Source of the DNA: Actinomycetes bacterium
Lineage (GTDB): Bacteria; Actinomycetota; CADDZG01; JAHWKV01
NCBI GenBank assembly: GCA_029263035.1
Contig: JAJCYF010000123.1
Coordinates: 1-19,277 of the forward strand
Reading direction: 5' to 3'
Length of the DNA stretch: 19,277 nucleotides
Shown: positions 6,736 through 12,927 of the stretch, piece after piece
Numbering within the stretch: position 1 is the stretch's first letter
Layout of the letters: every line of letters begins with the position of its first letter
Notes under the pieces: generated by a model
Databases searched by the model: none
The model's input: the letters and a program-made list of their open reading frames with translations, nothing else
Told to the model about the DNA's origin: nothing
Position numbers and translations under genes: made by a program

Positions 6736-7572
6736 ATGGACGCCATCCGAAGTTCTTTCGCCGGGCTGGGCGAGCTCGCTGAGCTGACACGCCCGGTTTC
6801 CCTGGCCGGCGAGCAGGCCCTTCCGCTGCTTCCTCCCCTGGAGTCGGTCCTTCCCTCCGGCAGCCTACAGCGGGGGTTCACCCTGTCGGTCCAGGGCGGG
6901 CCGGGCGCCAACTCGCTGGCGCTGGCGCTGGCCGCCGGGGCCTCCAGGGCCGGGTCCTGGGTGGCGGTGGTGGGAATCCCGTCGTTGGGGGTAGCCTCGG
7001 CGGCCGAGCTGGGGCTGGTCCTGGAGCGCCTGATCCTGATCTCCCCTCCCCCGGCATCGCTGTGGCCCACGGTTACCGCGGCTTTGATCGACGCCTTCGA
7101 CGTGGTCCTGGTCGGCTGGCCCGACGTCTCCGGCACCATGGCCCGGCGCCTCGGTATGAGAAACCGGGACCGCAAGTCGGTGCTGATCCCGGTTGCCTTC
7201 GGTACCCGCAGCCATTGGAGTGCCCACAGCCAAGTGCCCACAGCCATTGGTTGTTGGAACGAGGCGGCCGACATCCGGCTCACCGTTTCCGCAGCCCGGT
7301 GGGAGGGGCTGGGGGCCGGCCACGGACGGCTGACCGCCCGCAAGCTGGAGGTCGAGACCGGGGGCCGGCGCTCCCCCATGCCCTACCGGACCACCCTGTG
7401 GCTGCCGGACGCCGAGGGCCGGGTACGGGTGGAGGACCCCGGCAACGTCCGGCCGATGGCGCCGGTCCCGAGTCTTCGGGAGCCGGCCGCCGGGACCGCC
7501 GAGGAGCGCGCTTTCGTCCCCGGAGCCGAGCGGATCGGACCGTTCCCGGTCCCCGCCCTTCGTCCGGGTTAG
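6736..7572 (+). CDS. imuA': ImuA' - RecA-like accessory protein of the DnaE2 mutasome
   Basis: 278-aa RecA-fold protein of the actinobacterial ImuA' type, which in mycobacteria works with ImuB and DnaE2 in SOS-induced translesion synthesis. Placement rests on the SOS box, the adjacent imuB, and the C-terminal GLGAGHGRLTARKLEV segment typical of ImuA'/SulA-like proteins. The P-loop position reads G54-GPGANS60 and lacks the lysine of a working Walker A, so ATP binding may be lost. I prefer the ATG at 6736 to the in-frame ATG at 6727, because 6727 lies only 2 nt after the -10 and would not be in the mRNA. The stop TAG shares its G with the GTG of imuB, so translation is coupled. A 14-bp tandem duplication sits at 7219-7246. 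Confidence 0.82.
   Translation: MDAIRSSFAGLGELAELTRPVSLAGEQALPLLPPLESVLPSGSLQRGFTLSVQGGPGANSLALALAAGASRAGSWVAVVGIPSLGVASAAELGLVLERLILISPPPASLWPTVTAALIDAFDVVLVGWPDVSGTMARRLGMRNRDRKSVLIPVAFGTRSHWSAHSQVPTAIGCWNEAADIRLTVSAARWEGLGAGHGRLTARKLEVETGGRRSPMPYRTTLWLPDAEGRVRVEDPGNVRPMAPVPSLREPAAGTAEERAFVPGAERIGPFPVPALRPG
7219..7246 (+). repeat. 14-bp tandem duplication inside imuA'
   Basis: AGTGCCCACAGCCA occurs twice back to back (7219-7232 and 7233-7246). The surrounding CAGCCATTGG also occurs twice (7209-7218 and 7241-7250). The frame stays open through it. Confidence 0.85.
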
Positions 7573-9203
7573 TGGCACTCAGCCAGAGGGTCCTGGTCCT
7601 CGGCTGCCCGTGGTGGCCGCTGCTGGCGGCCGGCGTCGCCCGTGACACCCCGGCGGTGGTCATCGAGGCCAACCGGGTGACCGTCGCAACCCCCGGGGCA
7701 GCGGCCGCCGGGGTCACGGTGGGTCTCAGGCGGCGGGAGGCGGAGAGCCGCTGCCCCACGGTGGTGATAGTCAAATCGGACCCGGCGCGGGAGGCCCGGG
7801 AGTTCGAGAAGATCCTGGGGGCCCTGGACGGCTTCACGCCGTTCATCGAGATCATGCGGCCCGGCACCTGCCTGTTCGCCACCAGGGCCTGCGCCCGCTA
7901 CTTCGGCGGCGAGGAGTCCCTGGCCGCCCAGGTGCTGGCGGCCATCACCGCCACCGTCCGCCAGGAGCGGTGCTTCGGGCTGGGGATCGCCGACGGGCTG
8001 TTCGCCGCAAGCGTTGCCGCCCGCAAAAGCCTGCGCTCCGGTGAGCCGGTGATCGTGGAGGCCGGGACGTCGCCGGAGTTCCTGGCCCCCCAGCCGGTGT
8101 CGCTGCTCGGCCGACCGGACCTGGCCGACCTGCTCCGCCGGCTGGGACTGAAGACCCTGGGGGCCTTCGCCGCCATTCCATCCTCCGACGTCCTCGGCCG
8201 GTTCGGGTACGACGGGGTGGAGGCGCACCGGCAGGCGGCCGGGGCCGATGAACACCGCTTCGTCCCCCGCGACAACCGGGAGGTGATGGAACTCAGTGAG
8301 GAGCTGGACCCGCCAACCGACCGCTCCGACATCGCAGTGTTCGCCGGCAAGGGGCTGGCCGACCGGCTGGCGGGACGGCTGGAGGCCGAGGGCCTGGCGT
8401 GCAACAAGGTGGTCATCGAGGCGGCCACCGAGGATGGCCAGACCTTCTCCCGCACCTGGCGGCTGGACGGCGGGTTCAGCCCGGGCGCCATCGCCCAGAG
8501 GATGCGCTGGCAGCTCGACGGGTGGCTAACGGCAGGGAGGGGTGCGGGGGCCGGGGCCGCATCAGGAATCTCAGGATCCGGGGCCGGAGCAGCCACCGGG
8601 TCCTCCAATGCCCGGCCGGGAAGCGCACTGGCGAAGATCACCCTGATCCCGGAGGAGGTCACCGCTCACCCGGGCGTGCAGCTCAGCTTCTGGGGCGGTC
8701 AGACCGAGCCCGGCCGGCGGGCCGCCCGGGGCATCGCCCGGCTGCAGGGGCTGCTCGGTCCCGAGGCGGTGGTGGTCCCCGAGTACCGGGGCGGCAGGGG
8801 CCCCGGCGACCGGTTCCGCCTGGTTCCCGCCGACGCGGTCGACCTGCTCAACCGTTCCGCGGTCCCCGACTTCCTGGCCGAGGCTCCCTGGCCGGGAAAC
8901 GTCCCGGCTCCGTCGCCCGCGCTGGTGTTCTCGGATCGAACGGGGGTCGGGGTGCTGGACGGCAACGGCAAGGTCCTGGGGGTCGAAGGAGACCGGCTGA
9001 CCGCCAATCCCACCACCGTCACCCTGGGCGCCCGGCGGCTGCAGGTCACCGGGTGGGCCGGGCCGTGGCCGGTAAACGAGAGGTGGTGGGACCCCAAAGC
9101 CAGCCGGCAGCTGGTGCGGATGCAGGTCGCCTGCGCCGATAGCAGCGCCTATCTGGTGGCGTTCGAACAGGGCCGCTGGTGGCTGGAGGCCTCCTACGAC
9201 TGA
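7572..9203 (+). CDS. imuB: ImuB - catalytically inactive Y-family polymerase, mutasome hub
   Basis: 543-aa Y-family DNA polymerase homologue. The catalytic acids are gone: the position of the first Asp loop reads LVLGCPWWPLLAAG, and the S-x-D-E loop is replaced by RPGTCLF (96-102). This loss is characteristic of ImuB, which serves as an adaptor between the beta clamp, ImuA' and DnaE2. A clamp-binding motif QLSFWG is at 370-375, close to the QLPLWG reported for Mycobacterium tuberculosis ImuB. The C-terminus WPVNERWWDPKASRQ to WWLEASYD is typical. A Gly/Ala/Ser-rich stretch (321-350) interrupts the little-finger region. The GTG start overlaps the imuA' stop by 1 bp. The last 10 bp overlap the convergent vapC gene. 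dnaE2 is not adjacent. Confidence 0.9.
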   Translation: MALSQRVLVLGCPWWPLLAAGVARDTPAVVIEANRVTVATPGAAAAGVTVGLRRREAESRCPTVVIVKSDPAREAREFEKILGALDGFTPFIEIMRPGTCLFATRACARYFGGEESLAAQVLAAITATVRQERCFGLGIADGLFAASVAARKSLRSGEPVIVEAGTSPEFLAPQPVSLLGRPDLADLLRRLGLKTLGAFAAIPSSDVLGRFGYDGVEAHRQAAGADEHRFVPRDNREVMELSEELDPPTDRSDIAVFAGKGLADRLAGRLEAEGLACNKVVIEAATEDGQTFSRTWRLDGGFSPGAIAQRMRWQLDGWLTAGRGAGAGAASGISGSGAGAATGSSNARPGSALAKITLIPEEVTAHPGVQLSFWGGQTEPGRRAARGIARLQGLLGPEAVVVPEYRGGRGPGDRFRLVPADAVDLLNRSAVPDFLAEAPWPGNVPAPSPALVFSDRTGVGVLDGNGKVLGVEGDRLTANPTTVTLGARRLQVTGWAGPWPVNERWWDPKASRQLVRMQVACADSSAYLVAFEQGRWWLEASYD

Positions 9204-9577
9204 TAGGGCGCCGACAGGTCCGGGAGCATTGGATAGTGCTTGACGTTGGTTGTGAGAAGCTCGGCTCCGAGGATCAAAGCGGTTGCTGCAATGACGTAGT
9301 CGACGATGTCGATTCCCTGCGAGGACCTGCGGTGTTTGGAGGCAAGCTCACCCGCGGTTCGCGAGATATCCTCGTTCACCGGTATCCAGCCCAGCGCTGA
9401 ACAGAACTCCTCCAGCGCAGCACGCTCCGACGGGCGGACCCCGGCCAGCAACTCCAGTCTCACCATCTCACTGGCCACCACTTCCTCGCCCCGACGAACG
9501 AGACCCTCCAGCAGGGCCACCGCCTCCGGCTTGCCCCGCAGGTGGTCGACTGCGACGTTGGTGTCGAGGACCTTCAA
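9194..9577 (-). CDS. vapC: VapC-family PIN-domain toxin
   Basis: 127-aa PIN domain ribonuclease. The metal-binding acids are all visible: D5 in VLDTN, E42 in RLELLAG, D93 in DIVDYVIAATA, and N111 in TTNVKHY at the fourth position. Family role: Mg-dependent cleavage of specific tRNA or rRNA when freed from its antitoxin. The start is TTG; it forms a TTGA overlap with the stop of the antitoxin gene and gives the conserved beginning of the family. The 3' end overlaps that of imuB by 10 bp in convergent orientation. RNA target unknown. Confidence 0.9.
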   Translation of the reverse strand: MKVLDTNVAVDHLRGKPEAVALLEGLVRRGEEVVASEMVRLELLAGVRPSERAALEEFCSALGWIPVNEDISRTAGELASKHRRSSQGIDIVDYVIAATALILGAELLTTNVKHYPMLPDLSAPYQS

Positions 9578-9831
9578 AGCCCCCGCCTGCGCAGGCTTGT
9601 GTTGAGGTCGCCCCGAAGCGAGTCAACGTATCCGGCCCCGGTGAAGCTGCGGTCGGCCCACGATCCGGCGCTGGCCCGCAATGCCTGAATCCGCTCCTCG
9701 GCCGTCCGCTCACCAAAGGTATTGCGCACCGCACGCCTGATCAGCTCGGACCGCGAAGCTCCCGTTGCGGCCGCCACCCGGTCGAGCAAGGCGATCTCCT
9801 CCTCGCCCAGGTAGATCTGCGTCCTTCCCAT
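9574..9831 (-). CDS. vapB: VapB-like ribbon-helix-helix antitoxin
   Basis: 85-aa protein. The first 40 residues form a ribbon-helix-helix domain (RTQIYL strand, then EEEIALLDRVAAATGASRSELIRRAV), which binds DNA as a dimer; the C-terminal part should wrap and block VapC. I chose the ATG at 9831 because it starts the RHH strand and has TATATT 6 nt upstream; the longer open frame toward 9987 runs through the operator and is not plausible. The stop overlaps the vapC TTG. The inverted ACACCA half-sites upstream suggest autorepression. Confidence 0.88.
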   Translation of the reverse strand: MGRTQIYLGEEEIALLDRVAAATGASRSELIRRAVRNTFGERTAEERIQALRASAGSWADRSFTGAGYVDSLRGDLNTSLRRRGL

Positions 9832-9857
9832 GACACCAATATACACCACATGGTGTC
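9832..9857. promoter_or_regulatory. Likely VapB(C) operator
   Basis: Three copies of a 6-bp half-site lie between the divergent vapB and HAD genes: ACACCA at 9833-9838 and 9843-9848 (10 bp apart, one helical turn) and TGGTGT at 9851-9856. The outer pair extends to a 7-bp inverted repeat GACACCA/TGGTGTC. The sites straddle the vapB -10, fitting RHH-type autorepression. Confidence 0.65.
9838..9843 (-). promoter_or_regulatory. Leaderless-type -10 of vapBC
   Basis: On the minus strand TATATT ends 6 nt before the vapB ATG, with no Shine-Dalgarno between. It is enclosed by the putative operator half-sites. Confidence 0.6.
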
Positions 9858-9885
9858 GTTTCCGAGGCGGAGAGCCCGCAGCCGT

Positions 9886-9891
9886 TAGTCT
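9886..9891 (+). promoter_or_regulatory. Leaderless-type -10 of the HAD phosphatase gene
   Basis: TAGTCT ends 7 nt before the ATG at 9899. No Shine-Dalgarno and no clear -35 are visible. Confidence 0.45.
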
Positions 9892-9898
9892 GAATCCC

Positions 9899-10678
9899 AT
9901 GACAAAGCCACTTGAAGCCGTCGTTTTCGACGTGGACGGAACCCTGGCCGAGACCGAACGCCACGGCCACCGGGTTGCCTTCAACAAGGCGTTCGCCCAG
10001 GAGGGTTATCCCTACAGCTGGAGCGACGAGCTCTACCGGGAGCTCGTCAAGACCACCGGAGGCGACCGCCGGATCGCCCGCTACCTGAACGAGTACGAAA
10101 ACTACGGCCTGGAGGAGGCCCGGGAGATTGCCAAAAAGCTGCATCCGATCAAAACGCAGCTGTTCGTCGACACCATCCTCGCCGGCGAGATACCCGGCCG
10201 GGCCGGCGTCTACCGGTTCATCAGAGAGCTCCAGCAGGCGGGCTTTCGGACCGCTGTTGCCACCACCGGAACCAACAACTGGGTCCACCCCCTGGTCAAG
10301 CACCTGAGCGACGAGGGGGGCTTCGCCCCATTCGAGGAGGTTGTCACCGGAAACGACGTTGAGAACCTCAAGCCGGCTCCCGACCTGTTCCAGGAGGCGC
10401 TTCGCCGGCTGGGGCTGGAGCCCGACCAGGTGGTGATGGTGGAGGATTCCAAGAACGGCGTGCGCTCGGCAATGGCCACCGGGGGCCCGTGCCTGGCCGT
10501 TCAAGGTGAATACGCAACTCCCGAGTCGCTGGAGGGGGCCGACCTCATCGTCGACAGTTACGGGGACACAGGCGCTCCGCTCAAGGTGCTCTCCAACCCC
10601 TATAACCTGAAGACCGGTGCGATGTTGACCCCGGACCTGGTCCGGGATATCCATCGCCGCTGGCAGGACAACCGCTAA
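9899..10678 (+). CDS. CbbY-like HAD-superfamily phosphatase
   Basis: 259-aa HAD hydrolase. Motif I is D11-V-D13-GTLAETE, the form seen in CbbY (xulose-type sugar bisphosphate phosphatases; CbbY itself acts on xylulose-1,5-bisphosphate); motif II is ATTGTNN (T122/T123), motif III K158 in NLKPAPD, motif IV E182-D183 in MVEDSKNG. The alpha-helical cap with WSDELYRELVKTTGGDRR also follows CbbY. It should be a cytosolic Mg-dependent phosphatase of a sugar phosphate; no RuBisCO genes are nearby, so metabolite repair or general sugar-phosphate metabolism is possible. The ATG at 9899 opens the conserved first strand; the open frame extends upstream only through the vapB operator. Divergent from vapBC. 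Confidence 0.88.
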   Translation: MTKPLEAVVFDVDGTLAETERHGHRVAFNKAFAQEGYPYSWSDELYRELVKTTGGDRRIARYLNEYENYGLEEAREIAKKLHPIKTQLFVDTILAGEIPGRAGVYRFIRELQQAGFRTAVATTGTNNWVHPLVKHLSDEGGFAPFEEVVTGNDVENLKPAPDLFQEALRRLGLEPDQVVMVEDSKNGVRSAMATGGPCLAVQGEYATPESLEGADLIVDSYGDTGAPLKVLSNPYNLKTGAMLTPDLVRDIHRRWQDNR

Positions 10679-10708
10679 CCGCCCCTACCGCAGCACCGCC
10701 GCACCCTC

Positions 10709-10714
10709 TATTCT
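10709..10714 (+). promoter_or_regulatory. Leaderless-type -10 of the AI-2E transporter gene
   Basis: TATTCT ends 6 nt before the ATG at 10721. This supports the 10721 start over the in-frame ATG at 10805. Confidence 0.55.
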
Positions 10715-10720
10715 TCGCGC

Positions 10721-11851
10721 ATGAAGATCATCCTGCCGCGCTCCGCAAATCCAGACCCGTCCGGCTCCGCCCCGGGGCAGACCGATCTCCCTGGGTGGTA
10801 CCGCATGACTGCCGCCGTGAGCTGGCGCTTCCTCGTGATAGCCGGTGCCTTTGCGCTGGTCCTTCTGCTGGTGGTCCGGCTGCGCATTGTGGTGATCCCG
10901 CTGATCGTCGCCGCCATGATTGCCACCATCCTCACGCCGCCGGTCGCCCGGCTCAAGCGGATGGGCTGGCCCCCTCTGGTCGCCACCTGGACGGTCCTGC
11001 TGGCGGCCGCACTGCTGCTCGGCGGCTCGATCAGCCTGCTGGCGCCGACGGTGGCCGACCAGGTGCGGGATCTCGGACCGGCCGTGGAGGAGGGGCTGGA
11101 GGAGGTGGAGAACTGGGCCGCACGGACGTTCTTCGGCGGCTCCGACGACGTGCTGGACACACTGCAGGGGCGGGCGACCGACTTCTTGAGAGACAACGTC
11201 CAGCAGATCACCGGCGGCGTCCTGGGCGGGGCGGTCGCAGCCATTGAGATCGTCTCCGGACTGTTCCTGGTGATCGTCCTGAGCTTCTTTCTGGTCAAGG
11301 ACGGCGAGCAGATATCGGCGTGGCTGCTCGGCCAGTTCCCCCGGCGCAGCCACGAACGGGTCCGGCGCATCGGCCGGGGGGCCTGGGAGGCGCTCGGGGG
11401 ATACGTCAGGGGGGTCGCCATCATCGGGCTGGTGAACTCCGTCGCCCTCGGTATTGGGCTCGCGTTCCTGGGGGTGCCGATCATCCTTCCCCTGATGTTC
11501 CTGACATTTATCGGCGCCTTTCTTCCGCTCATCGGTGCGGTCCTGGCCGGTGCCCTCGCCGCGCTGGTTGCACTGGTGGCCGGGGGTCCGGTCGACGCTC
11601 TGATCGTCGTCGCCCTGGTAATCGTCGTACAGCAGGTGGAGGGCGACGTGCTCAGCCCGATGGTCTTCTCCCGCTCCCTGCGCCTTCACCCGGTGGCCAT
11701 CCTGCTGGCCCTGCCCGCGGGAGCAGTCCTCGGCGGCCTGGTCGGAGCGTTCTTGTCGGTGCCGATGGTAGGGATCGTCTCCCGCCTCATCGCCGAGCTG
11801 CGCCGGGAGCCGCCGCAGGATGCTGAGGCCCCCGCTACCCTTGATGGATGA
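10721..11851 (+). CDS. AI-2E family transporter (PerM/TqsA/YdiK-like)
   Basis: 376-aa polytopic membrane protein of the AI-2E transporter family (PF01594). Order: a hydrophilic N-terminal tail of about 30 residues, two helices (~32-58 and ~85-105), a soluble helical stretch (~110-165, VADQVRDLGPAVEEGLEEVENW), then about five helices. Family signatures are visible in FFLVKDGEQISAW, GYVRGVAIIGLVNSVALGIGLAFLGVP, FIGAFLPLIGAVLAG and the C-terminal QQVEGDVLSPMVFSRSLRLHP. Characterised members export AI-2 or exchange Na+/H+, so the substrate stays open. Its last codons overlap the arfB start as ATGA. Confidence 0.9.
   Translation: MKIILPRSANPDPSGSAPGQTDLPGWYRMTAAVSWRFLVIAGAFALVLLLVVRLRIVVIPLIVAAMIATILTPPVARLKRMGWPPLVATWTVLLAAALLLGGSISLLAPTVADQVRDLGPAVEEGLEEVENWAARTFFGGSDDVLDTLQGRATDFLRDNVQQITGGVLGGAVAAIEIVSGLFLVIVLSFFLVKDGEQISAWLLGQFPRRSHERVRRIGRGAWEALGGYVRGVAIIGLVNSVALGIGLAFLGVPIILPLMFLTFIGAFLPLIGAVLAGALAALVALVAGGPVDALIVVALVIVVQQVEGDVLSPMVFSRSLRLHPVAILLALPAGAVLGGLVGAFLSVPMVGIVSRLIAELRREPPQDAEAPATLDG
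11836..11841 (+). promoter_or_regulatory. Leaderless-type -10 of arfB
   Basis: TACCCT ends 6 nt before the ATG at 11848, within the last codons of the transporter gene. Translational coupling through the ATGA overlap is an alternative or an addition. Confidence 0.4.
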
Positions 11852-12276
11852 CCGACATCCGGGTCACCCCTGCCGTGACCATCCCCGAAAACGAGCTGCA
11901 GCTCAAGTTCTCCCGCAGCGGAGGACCCGGCGGCCAGAACGTCAACACCCGTGACACCCGGGTGGAGGTCATCTTCGACGTCGCAGGCTCCCCCTCCCTG
12001 GGCCCCCATCAACGGCAGCGGGCACTCAGGAACCTCGGCGGGCGACTGGACGGTGAGGGAAAGCTGCACGTCATAGCCTCCGAGGAACGCAGCCAGGCTC
12101 AGAACCGGGAACTCGCGGTCGGCCGGCTGACCTCGATCGTTGCGGAGGCCCTGCGCCCGCCGCCGGCACCCCGCCGGGCGACCCGCCCCAGCAAGGGATC
12201 CCAGGAACGCAGGCTGGCGGCCAAAAAGGCCCGGGGCCGGCTGAAACGGCTGCGAAGCACCACCTCGGACGACTGA
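11848..12276 (+). CDS. arfB: ArfB (YaeJ) - peptidyl-tRNA hydrolase for stalled ribosomes
   Basis: 142-aa class I release-factor-like protein. The catalytic GGQ is at residues 28-30 in SGGPGGQNVNT, with the usual following region RVEVIFDV. The codon-recognition domains of RF1/RF2 are absent. The C-terminal tail (~148 region start at residue 108: RRATRPSKGSQERRLAAKKARGR, split here only for description) is strongly basic, as needed to enter the empty mRNA channel. Length is near that of E. coli ArfB (140 aa). Role: hydrolyses peptidyl-tRNA on ribosomes lacking a stop codon, as a backup to tmRNA. ATG at 11848 overlaps the upstream TGA. Confidence 0.93.
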   Translation: MTDIRVTPAVTIPENELQLKFSRSGGPGGQNVNTRDTRVEVIFDVAGSPSLGPHQRQRALRNLGGRLDGEGKLHVIASEERSQAQNRELAVGRLTSIVAEALRPPPAPRRATRPSKGSQERRLAAKKARGRLKRLRSTTSDD

Positions 12277-12296
12277 TTCAAGTTTGTCGCCCCGGG

Positions 12297-12302
12297 TACA
12301 CT
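12297..12302 (+). promoter_or_regulatory. Leaderless-type -10 of the hypothetical gene
   Basis: TACACT ends 6 nt before the ATG at 12309. No Shine-Dalgarno is present. Confidence 0.55.
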
Positions 12303-12308
12303 GGTTTC

Positions 12309-12899
12309 ATGGCCAGGATGAAAGCTAAAGGCGTCGGCAAAGGGGCCACCCTGATCACCCTGATGAGCAACCCGGTCGTCCGGCGAGCCGTCATCAAGGG
12401 CGCCAACAAGGCAATCACCGTCGGGTCGAACAAGATGGCCGCCCGGTCGGAAAAAAAGGCCTCCGCCGCCGTCCCTCCTCCGGTTGAGGGCCAGACCACC
12501 GTCATCCCCAAGCCCAGCTCCAAGCCGGCGTCCCTGGGCGAGAGTGCCGCGGTTGAGTCGATAGTCTCCTCGGTGGCTTCGGCAGCCAAACCATACGTCG
12601 ACAAGCTGGCGGCCTCGGATGCCGGCCGGTCGGTCCTTCAGGTTGTGAACTCGGTCACCGGGCAGGCGCTGGGGGGTGTCCCCGCTCAGCCGAGACGGGG
12701 TGCAGCATCGGTGGCCAGCTTCGTCGGCAACATCATCTCCGGGCAGACCAACAGCGGCTCGTCACCCAAACCCGAGCCCAAAGGTCCCGGATCGGACGTG
12801 ACCTTCACCCAGGTCAAGCCGCCGGCGGCCACCGCCGACACCCCGGCCCCCAAGACCATTCAGTGGCCACCGCCGAAGCCGAACGGATCCGGCTCCTAA
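12309..12899 (+). CDS. Hypothetical protein, basic N-terminus and Pro-rich C-terminus
   Basis: 196 aa, no family recognised. The first 50 residues are very basic (MARMKAKGVGKGATLITLMS, then RRAVIKGANK and KMAARSEKK), suggesting nucleic-acid or membrane-surface contact. A central amphipathic helical part (~80-140, ESIVSSVASAAKPYVDKLAAS) follows a Pro/Ser linker. The last 50 residues are rich in Pro, Lys and Gly (PKPEPKGPG, WPPPKPNG). No signal peptide, cysteine or transmembrane segment is evident. That it is a real gene is supported by the -10 element 6 nt upstream and codon use like its neighbours. Confidence 0.65.
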   Translation: MARMKAKGVGKGATLITLMSNPVVRRAVIKGANKAITVGSNKMAARSEKKASAAVPPPVEGQTTVIPKPSSKPASLGESAAVESIVSSVASAAKPYVDKLAASDAGRSVLQVVNSVTGQALGGVPAQPRRGAASVASFVGNIISGQTNSGSSPKPEPKGPGSDVTFTQVKPPAATADTPAPKTIQWPPPKPNGSGS

Positions 12900-12927
12900 A
12901 CCGAATACCAGACAGGACTGTCTACCC

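Noticed and set aside
9184..9193. GGAGGCCTCC palindrome as a terminator for imuB
   Set aside because: It lies within the coding sequence, has no loop and no T-run.
9710..10654. 314-aa minus-strand open frame over the HAD gene
   Set aside because: The HAD frame carries all four catalytic motifs; this one runs through the vapB operator and has none.
10685..11689. 334-aa minus-strand open frame over the AI-2E transporter
   Set aside because: Composition (His/Gln/Asp/Arg rich) is the mirror of a hydrophobic gene; no motif or start signal.
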